A stretch of 64,000 nucleotides of DNA from Rhyacichthys aspro (GCA_036850595.1 CM072159.1:5483978-5547977), one strand, 5' to 3'. Shown: positions 23,644 through 36,565, counted from the first letter of the stretch. Notes: generated from the letters alone by a model not told the origin. Program-made: numbers and translations.

Positions 23644-23978
23644 TTTGAGATCTTTTGGCCTTCTTCACTTTGTCAAACAGGTTCTGGCAGTAATCAGGCC
23701 TGGGTGTGGCTGGTGAACTTGAAGTCTTTCCAAAAAAAAAAGTGATTAATCACAGTTAATTCATTATTTCACAAAGGGGGCAACTACCTTTTACATAGGG
23801 CTAGGTAGGTTTGTATAGCTTTTTTCACTAAATAAAATCATAACTTAAAAACTGCATTTTGTGTTTACTTGAGTTATCTTTGTCCAATATTTAAGTTTAT
23901 TTGATGATTTTTAAACATTCAAGTGTGACAAAAAATAAGAAATCTGGAAGGGGCAACCACTTTTGATGGCACCGTATA

Positions 23979-26939
23979 TAAACGTACTCTGTGCTGGATG
24001 GCCATCTGCATACAAATGTCAGCAAACGCTAGAAAGGTGTGCAGTGCATTTAAAAGGGACGAGCTGAAGTTTGATCTGATCGGCCTTGATTGAAGCCAGC
24101 CGCTACCCCCCAGTTAATGTAATCCTCCTTATCCGACCTCTTGTACCACTTTGCTGCAGGTGCACCGCTCATGAAAATCTTTTGGTCACACACAAGAGAA
24201 TCAGTGCCACATCATGCACTTCAGTGATTAGGGCAAAGCTGTAGGGGCTGGCATTGGGTTTTAAAACAGAGCTACAAACGGCCACATGTGAGTAGTAAAA
24301 TACAGAATCTCTAAGTAAATTGTTCTATTTAACCCTCATTTCCTCTGATTTACCTGGACAAATGGCAATCATATGCACACATAGAAGGTGGTCTCAAGTT
24401 GAAGATGCTGCCATTGGTCCATGCCACTTCTCAGCATTGATTTAAAATACTGTTATCGATGTAGTGGATTATTTTACAATACTTGGATGGATTAAATTTG
24501 TTCTGTTCTTCAGCAAATTTTTGTCTTTTTGTCGTTATTCATGGCAAAAAAAAGTGGTAGCAGAATTTCCCTAACACATTACATGGATATACTGTTCTTC
24601 TAACCAACAACATGTGAAGAAAATTGTGAATTTTATCCTTTATGAGTTTGTAATAAATTCTTGGTTGGTCTTTTGAGGGTTTTTTGTTTTGTTTTTTTTT
24701 TTAGAAATTTTAGCTTTAATGGAGAAGAATGTGAACCCATCTGTGCCTTATCTTTTCAAAAAATAAACTTTACTAGTCTGCATATCTCTGGGTGCACTAG
24801 GAACAGGTTTTCTTGTATTGGAGTGTGGGAGATACAAGTAAATATATGAAAAATACAAGCCAAGAAGCAACCAGTGGGCAAAAGACAATGTTGTACACGG
24901 AATATGTGAGACATTGTTGGTAGCCACTACCTGTGGTGAGGATGGTACAAAATAGAATCCTGGACACTGGATAGGGCTGTGCTGTTAATAGTCCTCCAGC
25001 CAACACCAAGTATTAGAGTCCATGTCACAGCTGGATATGGGCTTCAGAGAACATGAGGCTATATACAATTACAAGCTGTGGGAAAGTCAATAAAAAACAA
25101 TCTGCCGTGGTTCTTCCTTCAATCCCTTTCCTTTCAGACCAAGGTTTGGTAACGTGACTCTAGTACAACCCTGCCTTAGCTCATCACTCCAGGCAACACA
25201 AGCAGAGGTCAAGTTTTCAGCGGCTAATGGGAGGATATGTGTTCTTCTCAGCTATGGAGTTTGATTTATCATTAAGACAATTCAATCTCATTATTGATGC
25301 AAACATGCTGTTTTCACCCATACAGTTTTATAATTATCAGCATGCCCCAGGACTCATCTCTTCATCTAATTTACCGACAAAGGCCATGCCTGAAAAAGCA
25401 AATGATTAGCAATATATTGATTCATGAATCTGGAGAGCCAGCATGTGACAGGCTTGTTGAACAGACCGAGCTGGAAGACATAGGACGCGGAAGAGAGACT
25501 TGGCAAAAGGGGTTGGAAAAGAAGTGATGTAAAAGTCAGACTGACAAGTGCAGTTGGTAGGAAATAAATTGGTCGGATAATTGAAAGTCAAATGAGTGAG
25601 AGCCGGTAATGGACATTTAGGATGTGAAATGTATTATGCATCGGACTTTGATAGGAAAATTAAGAATGGAGTTCATGATGTCTCTGTAAAAGCTGAAGCA
25701 GAATATCATGGAAATGCTGTTTTTTTACACTTGGTTACCTCAATTACTGTTTAATGTTTGGTGAAAAAAAAAAAAAGCTAATCCGTGCTCGAGACATTGA
25801 GGTTGTACACGGGTCATTAGCGCATGGGTCTGTCTCTATTGACTATCCTCTCATCTGCTCCAGTGAAGGTCATGTTCTAAAAGAGTGCAGCGTAACATAA
25901 ATACAAAAGTACAGTCGAAGCCAAAGGGTTACAGGGTGCTTTAAAAACAAAAGCAATTGCATAAAAAGCATGGTCTCTTTTATGGTAAGGGCCAGTAAAA
26001 TCGAATAAAACGACCTCATCCTGCTAACATACTGCAGCTTAATTAGTGCACTTCACTTGGCCATCAGAGACCCTTTCCTGATGTATAACAATCATTTAAG
26101 CCTGTAATTGTAAAACTACATTTTATGCTAAACACAGAAAAACACTGTGGAGATGCAAAGCGGTGGAGTCTTTAGTGGAAGTCAGATGAAACAGATGGGG
26201 TTTTAAATATATAACAAGACCCTGGAGACCATGCATGAATTATACATGATCTTTATCTTCCACAGGACTTGTCATGAGTGTAGTAATGTTTTTATTAATT
26301 GGGATAGAGCATATTCTACAATGGTACAGTAGAAATATGCTGTAATGAACATGAAAAAGCTTAAATAATTGTAAAAATGTTGTGTTTTTTGATTAGTTTT
26401 GTTTACATAACATCAGGTAGATTTGTTATGGGCTACATCCTGGTTATGAGTACATTTATGATGTTTATGTTAATATGTTATCACAAATTATTGTGTACCA
26501 GATTCGTGTTTAATACTTATTAGACAAAAGAAAAGCTTAGCACTGTTGAATGGCAAAGTTGCTCTCAGGCAGGGCTTATTTATACTATTTCCAGCAGCAG
26601 AGAAAGAAAAAAAAAAGCCATGTTTCTTGACCTTTGGTTAAAGTCAGCGCAGAACAAGGAGCAATTTGAGGAGAGAGAAACGGCTGTGTAGTGTTAGCAA
26701 TATATTTAAAAGTCTATGAGATTAGTGGAGACACTGACACAATACCCAGCTGTTTTGAGAAAGTGAAGAGAGTGAGAAAACGTGGCTGCATTATTGGGCA
26801 GTATTTTGTACAATTATCTCTTGGTTGATAACAGTTACAGTCAGAGTACTCAAAGTGCTGTAATAAGTAACTTTTTCTTGCAGTAGGGCCATGTTTGTTT
26901 TGTGGTGTGTCAACTTGACTTTGTTGTACCTCAACTAGG
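23979..26939. other. Noncoding stretch after the Tc1 element
   Basis: The first 280 bp (to about 24260) are balanced in composition and free of repeats and might be a conserved element. Short poly-T and poly-A runs occur at 24691-24704 and 25764-25776. The segment 26850-26900 shares agtagggccatgtttgtttt with the MITE at 19693 and may be a fragment of that family. No gene supported. Confidence 0.45.
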
Positions 26940-27017
26940 TGATTTCCACAGAAAGGGCAGAACATTTTTCAAACTCTTCCTTGGCTATCACAAAGTTGTG
27001 TTTGTTTCCCTTTTTGA

Positions 27018-27165
27018 ACCGCGGCTCTCCCACACGTCATTTCATTCACGGATTTACTCGTATCCGGAAGCTGAGTAGCAACGAGCTCATTGGCCGGACG
27101 CCCTGTCACTCATGTCACTTAGAGCGTTCCCATTGGTCGGTGGGCGTGTCCTTCCAGTTAGCTCG
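27018..27165 (+). promoter_or_regulatory. CpG-rich CCAAT-box block (promoter-like)
   Basis: A 150-bp CpG island-like patch in AT-rich DNA. It holds two inverted CCAAT boxes (attggcc at 27089, attggtcgg at 27132), an ETS-like ccggaag (27064) and a GC/KLF-like gggcgtg (27142). The portion 27122-27150 (gagcg-tcccattggtc-gtgggcg) recurs on the opposite strand at 61611-61640, upstream of a hAT transposase remnant, so the promoter-like sequence probably belongs to a mobile element and not to a host gene. No exon follows within reach. Confidence 0.4.
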
Positions 27166-27180
27166 GCCTCTTGTCAATTT

Positions 27181-27395
27181 GTTTTGGTGCTTGTTAAAAT
27201 ATTCCGCGACATGTAAATTTGTTCAGTGCCCGTAAATGTGTAAATATATGTTTCAAACAGGTAAATTTGTTTTAATATTGGTAAAAGTGTTTTGCCCAGG
27301 TTATTTTGTTCAATAAAATGTAAAAATGTTTTATGTAAATGTGAAAACGTTGTAAATGTGTTTCGTAATTTGTATATTTGTTTTGCACTTCTCGG
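27181..27395 (+). repeat. Degenerate GTAAAT/TGTTT tandem array
   Basis: About nine imperfect units of 15-30 bp, each containing GTAAA(T/A) followed by TGTTT or a close variant. Examples are gtaaatttgttc, gtaaatttgttttaatattg, gtaaaagtgttttgcccag, gtaaaaatgttttat and gtaaatgtgtttc. The array ends at gcacttctcggccaccgta. The reverse complement resembles forkhead sites (AAACA...TTTAC), but such matches follow from the unit sequence. It most likely forms the subterminal repeat of a DNA transposon that includes the preceding CpG block. Confidence 0.55.
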
Positions 27396-27816
27396 CCACC
27401 GTACCTTCAACTGTCAGAAACCAGGATATGGCATTTAAATACGGCACTGTTCACCAGGAGCGTCACCATGTTTCTCAAAACTGGGATACTGACTTATTTC
27501 TGAAAACAGGATCAGGTCTTTGTGTAGCAAGCATGTACAGACAAAAACAGAACATTCACATCCACTTTACATGCATGTTACTGCATGTATTAAGTATTAT
27601 GTAAAGGATGGCTGTGTCTATTTACATTCTATCTTTGCCCGTCTGGACTATTTAGATGATATTGTGCACTACCTGATGATGTGGGACCTCCTGTCTGTCT
27701 CCTCTTTGGATACATGACCTTTCCATTTCGAGGTTCTTAAAATTCATTCATCTTCCGTTTGTTTCCGTTTGGATGTAACATTTATTTACACAGCTATATC
27801 CAACAAGCAGGTCATC
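27396..27816. other. Noncoding between repeat array and MITE
   Basis: Short frames at 27356-27604 and 27520-27717 (+) contain no domain. The sequence may be the rest of the element that begins near 27018, but I cannot find its far end. Confidence 0.4.
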
Positions 27817-28175
27817 TTTAAAGGTCCTGTATTATACTATTTTGAACATTATACAGTGCATTTTGGATACATTTAGGTTACCATATCACGTTTTGCAACA
27901 TGAAACACACAATATTTATCTTATACAAGTGGTTTGGATGAGCTCTCATCATGAGTCCAAAGTGAACGGTCTGATTTGGCGCTGTGTTATTTCACATATT
28001 GACGTCATTGTGTGAAACAGCTCGTTGAAAGGACTGTAGCTCAAACTAAATAAATTACTTAAACATGCGCGAATGAAACAAAACACAACTTTGGGTATGT
28101 GTTTGAGGTAGAAACAACATTATAACATGGTTAAAAGCTCAGAAAAGTTGATTTTGCATGATATGGGACCTTTAA
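27817..28175. mobile_element. TTAA-flanked MITE, about 355 bp
   Basis: The left end reads tttaaaggtcctgtattat; the right end on the opposite strand reads tttaaaggtcccatatcatg. The terminal inverted repeats are about 18-20 bp with a few mismatches, each starting at a TTAA. The aaaggtcc(c)-tattat tip is a very common fish MITE signature. There is no coding frame inside. It shares the TTAA rule, but not the sequence, with the MITE at 19693. Confidence 0.8.
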
Positions 28176-31028
28176 ATGACTTTACAGACCTTACAATGAA
28201 TGTCAGTCTTTACTCTCTAAATTCTCCCAGAATCCAACCACACAAAATACATTTCCAAGGCTGTGGCCAGTGACTTCTAATCAGTGCAAACTCTACTCAG
28301 TTAAATCACACTTGTATTCCCCCTCTTGCCCTCTCTTAGGCACACATGCAGAGTCAGTGAGGCATTGAGAGGAGGTCTATTCTGGCTGTGGTCAAATGAG
28401 TCACATGGGAATCAGACAACATCAATCCTGCTGTCAATACAGGACAGCTGAACCATTCATTCTACCCACCCGCCCAGCAGTGCCAGAGAGGGAAGGAAAA
28501 AGAGAGTATTTGTTTATTTGCAGTTGTTGGCTCTTTGATTAGCCCTGAATGCATTTGATGTCTGTATTAGTTTCACCCCATAAGTTACGTCTTTAGAAAG
28601 CAGATTTAACTGTAAATGAATACTACTCTCAACATCCAGAAACTACATCAGAGTTAGAAAAAAGAAAATATATATTCTAAAAAGCTCCTAATTTATCCTA
28701 GCTGAACTTTGATCTGATTATAACAAAATATATCCATTTTATTTACCTGTTTAATTGTTTTATATATGAGACTTATTGTTTAGATGTCAAATCTATGCAT
28801 TTATTTCTTGAATCAACTTTTTATGCAGCAAGAGAGAAATGTTTATGTAAAGTTATGTAAAATAATAATTCAGTAAAATACATTTAACCTCTAGGCCCAT
28901 TTGAATTGTATTTTATGTTGCCATTGTAATGCAATCCTCCGCTAGACAAACAGTATTCTGTGATAGGGCAAGTGCCAGATGAACAGCCCTGAAGCTAGTG
29001 TTATTTGTTGTTGCCCTTGATCCCATTGTTCTTTTACTGATTCTTCTATTTGAGAGAAAAAAAATATATGATTGTTTCTTACACTGTAATTGTTTTCACA
29101 CAGTGTCAGGTCAACCACAGGCCAGTCTGTCTCCCTGCCCCTCACACCTCAGTCTCCACCCAACCTACCTACTATATCAGAGGCTTCATCTCCATTTCAT
29201 GCCCTCTCTTTTCTGCTCTAGGCTTTTCACTCCAATCTGTCTCTGCCCTGGTCTTTTTGTCATGCGTGACTAATCCACTGTGATGACACGAGTGCTCTGT
29301 GTGTTTTGTGTTGGGATTTGTGTGCCTGAACCTGATTGTGGAGGGATGTCAGACAAGTGGCAGCTTTGCTCTAGGGATGTTTGAATGGAGATTGAAATAC
29401 TATGTCAAACAGTATGTTGATTACAGGAAGCACAATGAAGAAAGTGACTGAGATAAACACTACCTTGAAAACTTGATAGTAAGGAATTCATTTTTTGTTG
29501 CTTAGCATCAATGAGAAGCAATCATAAAAATAAACCAGTGGGTTTGTTAAATGTGCCATGACAAAATGTTTTCATGTTGTGAATAGTTGTTATTGCCCTT
29601 TCTGTGAACTCGGATAATAATGAGGCTTAAACTTGGGGCATTTTTCTGGGTGACTCTAAATAGAACGGAAGCAAGCCTGAGATTGAGTTGTGAATAAAAC
29701 ATGTGTCTATTGTCATGCATTGGTGGATGCAGCACTTCTAGCAGCTACACAATGTACACAATGTAAAATCTCTGAATTGTGTGGATGGTGAATTTTGCAT
29801 TGTATGAGTCACAAAATTTTAGTGTGAACACACGGTAAGGTCTACCTAAACATGGTTTCTTTTTGTTAATGGTTTCTTGTTATAACTGAGATTTTGGAGC
29901 AAAGTTTCACATGAATAGAATTGAAACATTATTGCACACATAAGTTCAATTTTTGTGCCATGATTAGCAGTCGAAGTATGACAGCTTAGGAGCTTTTGGA
30001 AAAAAAAAAAACCTTGAATTCTTTATATGATTATCTTTGTCCACTGAGACTCAAGATAAAACAGCCTGAATATGCATTATAAAGATACGAATCATAAAAA
30101 ATGAATAAACTGTCACAAGTCCAAAAGGTTGCCGCTGCTTTAATCACTGGCCTTAACACTGCTTCGCCGCTCTCCCCTCGCGCTGTGCATTCACTGTGAG
30201 TAATGTGCTGCTTGACACAAGAATGGATGGCAAAAGAAGCCGATGTCAATAGCGGGTGGTAGCTGAGAAGTGGTTTTTCATTGCTGGCTGTCATAACAGA
30301 AGTGTCTGGTCATGCATCTTTCTGACTCCAAACAGTACATCACCAAACACTGTAAACACACACCACAAAAGACATGCTACAAAAAGTGACGCTAAGTGAA
30401 TGTATCCCTCAAACTCATATTAGGTAGTGATGAATACCAAGCAGTTAACTGGACACAGAGCTATTCACCACCAGTGAGGAAGATAAACAACAATGTAAGA
30501 AAAATAAAAAAGCAAGGCAGGCAAACAGAAAGATAAACTGCAGATGGACAGTAAGAAATAGATCAAGAAGGAAAGACTTAGTGGGATGTAATTGTTCCCA
30601 GGGTAGAATGTAAGTGTGATGCTGCAAACACAGCAGGACATACTTTGAAGAGAAACTTGGATCCAACTTTGACTCCTTTAAGAGTGTTTACATCCCCTCT
30701 CTCCCATCTTTTACCTCATCCCTCCGTCTCCTGCTGTTGCGCTTCCTTCCCCCAGTTACATCTCATTCTGCCAGCAGCTGTACTCTCATGTGGAATCCTT
30801 AAAACCTCCTCCAAGTGCAAATGTGTGAACATCGGAGGAAAGCAAAACACACAGCCATCTAAAGTTGAATAGAGACATTGTGTAAAGACAGGATGCCTCC
30901 CACATGTTTGTGAGGAAGACAGATGAATCAGCAAAACCAGACAGTGTGCACATGTGTCGCACAGCTATTGTCTTTTGATGAACACAAGTTCATTTGCTGC
31001 TAAATTACAAGAGTTTTGTGAATTGGAG
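28176..31028. other. Long noncoding stretch
   Basis: Contains an A run at 30000-30012 and a repeat-free, GC-richer patch at 30120-30300. Frames between 28942 and 29283 overlap on both strands and carry no motif. No gene or RNA supported. Confidence 0.5.
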
Positions 31029-31566
31029 GTTGAAAGATGGGATGTGTAGTATTTTGAGGGAATTTAGTGGTGAAATTTCACACCTGATACTCATTCGTTC
31101 TATAGCCCTGCAGGGACATGTTATTGTTTATGAAGAAAAAACTGTGGAAATCGGTCAGATAATGAATTTTCTTTCCATATTCTTTCCAAATTCCATTTAT
31201 TTATGACATTGGTATACATTTTGTCAAAACTGAGCTTCATTTTTTTTGGGATATTCTATTAGCATTTAGCAATTTGCAAGTGTTACAATTCTGGACAATT
31301 AATTTGAAAGAAACATACTCCACATGTCATTGTTGCTAAAGCAATTTTAAAACTATAAACATCAATACCTCAAAACTGCTTTGAATGCAAATTTTATGGA
31401 ACCCTATAATTCTAAGGGATGATTTTCAAAGTGGAAGATTGTGTGTTCAACAAGAAGTCTAAAAGCACATGTCACATGTCAGTGTTACTGGAAAGCCATT
31501 ATACACTACTGGGGGTTTTGATGTGTGTTTTGGTAGACTACAAAATTTTGCACACTGCATCTTTAA
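31029..31566. mobile_element. Probable TTAA-type non-autonomous element
   Basis: The right end, read on the minus strand, is gttaaagatgcagtgtgcaa; the left end is gttgaaagatgggatgtgta. They pair as a terminal inverted repeat of about 16-20 bp with several mismatches. The right TTAA is intact and the left is mutated to TTGA. The 540-bp interior has no frame of note. This is weaker than the other two MITE calls because of mismatch in the left tip. Confidence 0.5.
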
Positions 31567-32410
31567 CAAACTGCACACACAGCTATACAAGAATCACCAT
31601 CCCTAAAGTCACATTTTTCATAGCAGAAAAGAAATAGCAGAAGTATATAATGGTTATAATAAAAGCTGTTCACATTCTTTCTGGCCCATCTAACTGGTGT
31701 AACTGTAAACCTTGTGACACTGAGACATCTTTACAGTTGCAGTGCACTTTATTCATTAGGTCAGTGCAGTAAACTCACTCGTTTCCCTGTATTGTCCTTG
31801 TTTATGAGCTTCATCAAAACTTGGTGCATGATAAGCTGCAATTGTTGTAGTCCCTTTTTGGAATGTTGTAGTCTTTACAGCAGCTGTACATCTACTTAAC
31901 ACCCACCGCTGTTTAGACTGGTGAAGTCACACCTAACAAATGTAAATTCGTACAAATATATATATATTTATATTTTTTAACTCACACAACAAGCAAGCTA
32001 TCAATTTCTTCTAGAACATAGTTAGAACCACATTTATATTTCTAAAGCTGTGTTATTATAGGAAAAGACATTACTGTGGAGATGTGTGTAATAAATTCTC
32101 ATGAGCTTTTGTAAGTGCACTTGTTTTCTGTTTTTTCCCTCAAGAGTGGGTGTGATTCCATCTCAATATGTACGGATGTGTTTTATAGGCGTAATAAAGT
32201 TTAGGGCTTTATTGATTTGGACTTGGGCCTGACTCGCTGCTATCGGCTTCATCTCCACCTCGACCCGTATCGACCGGATTAATTCCAGTGGACAATAAAA
32301 CTTAAACTGTTCCACTGATCACCACTCCACCAGCCTAAACTGATTGTTCTGCACTATTAGGATGGAGACTGGGGGGGTGAGAAAAAAGCTCAGTGAAGAG
32401 GTTAAATCAA
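31567..32410. other. Noncoding, with CpG-richer patch
   Basis: The patch 32215-32350 has several CpGs (ctcgacccgtatcgaccgg) in an otherwise AT-rich region and no repeats; its role is unknown. The rest is AT-rich, with a short (TA) run near 31960. Confidence 0.4.
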
Positions 32411-32440
32411 TTTAGAGTACAATAAATATATGTTATATGT

Positions 32441-32476
<36 letters not shown>

Positions 32477-32484
32477 ACTCTAAA
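32411..32484. repeat. (TA)n with perfect 14-bp inverted arms
   Basis: The arms tttagagtacaata (32411-32424) and tattgtactctaaa (32471-32484) are exact reverse complements and enclose a self-complementary AT-rich core with about 15 TA dinucleotides. The whole 74-bp unit can extrude as a hairpin or cruciform. It abuts a hAT-type tip on its right. Confidence 0.9.
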
Positions 32485-32611
32485 TAGGAATACAAAAGGT
32501 TTGAAGCAAACAAAAAATAACCACTTACATTTTCAAACGTTAATCTAAGGGCCACTTGTGTGGGCGCGGGCCAAGTTTTTGGCCGCCAGTTGCCCATCCC
32601 TGTTCTAAACC
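32485..32611 (-). mobile_element. hAT-type element tip, minus strand
   Basis: On the minus strand the end reads cagggatgggcaactggcgg then ccaaaaacttggcccgcgcc, the gggcaactggcggcc pattern found at the ends of many hAT (Charlie-like) non-autonomous elements. Only this end is present; the other side is replaced by the (TA)n palindrome. No frame inside. Confidence 0.6.
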
Positions 32612-35600
32612 AATGTGCATCAGAATCCATTTGCCTAAAGGGAAGCAAACGAACTAGCAGGCTAACTCTCCCACAAGTGAATGGCAATTTCACCTGCATG
32701 CCACAATGTTCATTAAATATTTAATAAAACACTGACACAGTGTTTGCATAATTGGCCCACCTCTATTAAATGCAAGGAAAAAGTTTTTCTGGGAGATAAA
32801 GTGAGAATGAATGGCCAAACCACTACAGAATCTTTGAGTTTTGGGAGGAATACATTGTCATGTAAAGACAGAACAAAAATCCCAGCTGTTGTTTCTGTAC
32901 TGCAAAATGTTTAAATGGCCCATTGACCTCCATTTATCTTCTGTCTACTGAGGGAAACATTCCTATCCAGCATCTTTATCTCAATAATGGACTAATACTA
33001 AATAAAAGAGATTTTTTCTGACTGTTTTAGCTTGAACAACATTGGTTGTAATACAACTATACTTAACAAACACAGCTATCTAGTTGAAATAAGTAGGCAA
33101 GGACAGCCATGAAAGGTTTGGATGATGAGAATTGTAGCCATAATAAAGACTTTTCTTTGAGAGGTTGATACGTTCTGAGAGAAATTTAAGCTAATATTCC
33201 AGCCCCATACTACAGGCACGTGTGCTCAGAGAGTGAGGCGATAAATGCACAAGCCAGGGAGGGCTTGTGATAAAAATTTAACACCCTCACCCTCGCAGTT
33301 TAACAGTTTTAACGCTTGTGAAAACAGGAAGATGAATGAATATTAAGAGGCTGCATGCAGGGAATATGTGGGAAATCAGCCGATATACTAGAATACCGAA
33401 GTACATACATGGACAGAGGCATGAAGGGAAAGAACCCGTACACTGATTAAACTTTAAAGATCTTTACACCATCAGTTGTTATTATTAATGTGGGAAAGTA
33501 TGTGAGAGGTGAGGCAGAATGGTGTATAGAACAGTGCATTAGGAGAAAAAGTAAATGCAGGTTCAGGCTTTTGGTTAAATATTTAAAAGCTGTCCACACT
33601 AAGGTTTACAGTTTAATTGCACATACAGGATATCTCAGAAAACTACAATGGCATTCTGTAACTTTGGCAAGAATAGAAAAGCAATGAACTGTGATGATTG
33701 TTTAAGTACTTCAACTAAAGTCTAACTAGTCATTTTCACAATTCCATTTCATTACTGTTAATTTGAAGTGGCCCATTGAAATAAGTCTCTCATTTCTTGT
33801 TTCTTTTGATGTTTTAATGTTTACATTCAGGCCACTCCTCCCTAAATGCCAAATTAGCTGTTATCATTTTCTGTTTTGGTGCCAACAAGCTAAGCCCAGT
33901 GTTTGTGCATGGACAGCAGATGCTCCCTGCCTGGGAACTGAAGGTCTTCAAAGAATGGGTGTGTTGTATGGAATTGCAATCTGCAATTTTGCCACCAAAT
34001 GTCTTGTTTGCTTGTCACACAGAGTGGTGGTGGTTTGACCATGGATCACTAAAATCTTTTTTTTTTCACATGTGCAGGACCAACAGAAACATCGAGGTAC
34101 AACAATTTTCTGGAACTCAATTGTTCCCCCATTTCAGAAAGCTTGAGGGGTGTTGTATGTGAAAAGATGGTGACAATGATTAGACGTGAGGAATGGAAAA
34201 GAAAGTGACTGATTGCAACAAATAAGAAAGCAGGCAGGTTTGGGTCCTTTGTATTTACACAGACACACATGACAAATCAGGAAACACAGAGAATACAAAC
34301 TAGACAGACAAGAAGAAAACCAAAAAGGGGCATTCTGAGAAAGTGTCTGAGATGACAAACAGAGGACAACTGGGTAAAACATAAAGCTTTCAAATATCTG
34401 CTTTAAGGTAATTGTTGCTGGTGGATGGATTGCGTTAAAATGCGTAACAAGGGAAAAGGATGAAAGGGAGGAATGAGAAATTAATGGAAGGGGAGCAGGT
34501 CCAGAGGGGGAAATTAAGGTGTTGCACAATAAAATTTGAACAGCCGTGTTCTGCTGTGACTGAGGGCGAATACAAAGGACTCGGGGCTGGAGATCAGTGA
34601 AATAGAGTGACAGTATTAATGTGACGCTAAAGCGATTCATGGGAAGTGGTCTCTGAGGTCAGGTCAGGAGGGTAATTTTTTATTTCCATGCTCCATGCCA
34701 CAACTGGAACAAGAATTACGGGCAAATAGTTGGATGTACAACAAGGAGTGGGAAAAGTGATGTGCTTTTAGTGCCGTAAATGAGCAGGAAAGAGGCATTT
34801 GGGAGATCATAAAAGACACATAGTGAAGAATTTATAGGCATTAAAGAAATATGGTGCTTATTCAATGTGCAAATCCCTAGATGTAGTGAATAACAAGTAA
34901 ATAAAGAAATACAGGTTAATATGGCAGACTTCGTTATTAGTTATGACTTTGTTATTAGTGTGCTAGTGTAATGTGCTAGTGTTTAATTCATTGTAGGCTG
35001 CAAATGGAGACTAGCCTTGCTTTTGAGATCTAATATTATTTTTTCTTGGAATAGGACAAGCTGAGGTTGGAATCTCTTTGGTGTAGTACCTGTCAATTTT
35101 TGTCTAAATAAGGATTAACTATTGTCCAATCAAAAGCCTGCAGTTTAGCTCCACCTTTTAGTAACTGTACCACAAGCTGAGAGATTACCACAGTGATATG
35201 GTCCAGTGCCTTTACCTTGGGATGCTTTACACCTCTTTGGATAATAGAAAAGCCTCTGAAACTGCTGTACTGACTCAATTACAGTGAATGCAACTCTGAA
35301 TTTTGCTTTCACCTCACGATGACAAAAGCCAATCCTATAGATAGTCAAGTTTTGTATTTCAGACAGTGTCAGCCCATATTCGGGGACATAGAGTTATTTT
35401 CTTCCTGCAATTGCATGTAGAAAGAGCACTCCACTGAAGGGAAAGGGACTGTGAAGAGGGAAGGACAGTACTGAATTGAATTGAGGCGTGCGAGGGGGTG
35501 TTAGTGCTGGTGCAGTTTTACAGTCTACCTGGCTCGCCTGCATGGGATTTACTTGACCTCTCTCATGAATCATAGACTTTTATAGGGGTGTCTCTTAAAA

Positions 35601-36361
35601 CCTCCACACTGAGGGAAATTTATGAAGTGAGGAAATGAGATTGGGAAAAGCTATTGGAGACAGCCGCTGCTTTCTTATTATTTAGTATGGACATGGAGAA
35701 TGTTCATATTCACACAATGTCTGTAAAGTATCTGAAGTGGATTACTTGTATGCTTTTGTAGTGCATGGCAATGTATTCTTCATTCAACAAAAATTGCAAT
35801 GGGCGATTCTGGCACCAAAGCCAAATCTCAGAAGGAATCACCGAAAAAGAAATGTCTTATGTTGTTTAAAAAAATAAGGAGGTAATTATCCTAATTATGT
35901 AATGAAAGTGAAGTCTTCCTGTTGTGTACTCATAGGAGAAAGGGGAATACTTTATATGTTGGATGCATAATGAGACAAATGAGCTTAGATGATGCCTTCA
36001 GGGCACATTGTCAAGATACATGTCTTTACATATTTAATGCATACTGTATAATGTATTTTAATACGTTATATGTTTTGTTTCACTGGTAAACTGTATGTCT
36101 ATCTAATTGCACCCAGAGGCAGTTATTTAGCATTCGTAAGTACTACTCCTTGGAAATCACTCAAATTCAAGTCTACAGAGACCAGACTAATCTTTGGTGT
36201 AGAATAGAAAATAATTAGAATGGCTGCCCAGGCTTGCCAAGACCACACCTGACTTATTAAACCACATTGTTATTGTGATTGAATGGTAATCACTTCCATT
36301 CTTCTTGATAGCTCTTGCAAATTGGTCAGGTGCTATACTGCTGACGTTAATTCAAGTCTTT
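32612..36361. other. Long noncoding stretch
   Basis: The longest frame (34134-34640, -, 168 codons) is rich in Ser, Leu and Cys and has no domain. The segment 35100-35340 contains accttgggatgctttacacc, of which a variant occurs at 17050-17075, so part of it may be an old repeat. No gene supported. Confidence 0.45.
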
Positions 36362-36565
36362 AGGGGCATTCACACCAGCCCTATTTTTCCGCCTTTATTG
36401 AAATATAGTTTGTTCTAGGGTCAGGTTCATTTAAATGGGTGTGAATGCAGAATCAAACTCTGGTGCAGATCAAATGAGTGAATACAAATGTTGGAACCTG
36501 TTGGTGAGAATTCAAAGCCAACCAAACAAAGGCATGAAGTGACCAAAACCACTGTTTAGGAAAAA
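36362..36565. repeat. Harbinger-like non-autonomous element, copy 3
   Basis: Starts with ggcattcacaccagccctat, almost the same as the start of the copy at 21945, then -tcatttaaatgggtgtgaatgcagaatcaaactctggtg-type blocks typical of this family. The right part decays into GACCAAAAC-type words. No frame and no clear far terminus. Confidence 0.55.

Larger units (their letters stand above)
22462..23978 (-). mobile_element. Tc1/mariner element, nearly full length, inactive
   Basis: About 1.5 kb, the usual size for vertebrate Tc1 elements. The termini are long inverted repeats: 22471-22581 pairs with 23862-23968 (reverse complement), sharing gatttcttatttt, aacttaaatatt and ataactcaag. The element starts and ends near TA, the Tc1 target site. 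It holds a degenerate transposase on the minus strand (separate entry), which is itself interrupted by a short LINE tail at 22857-22905. Diverged TIRs and a broken gene show an old copy, unable to move itself. Confidence 0.9.

Noticed and set aside
34134..34640. 168-codon minus-strand frame, the longest in the window
   Set aside because: Ser/Leu/Cys-rich with no domain, no splice context and no paralogous hit by eye; a frame of this length can occur by chance in 64 kb on two strands.
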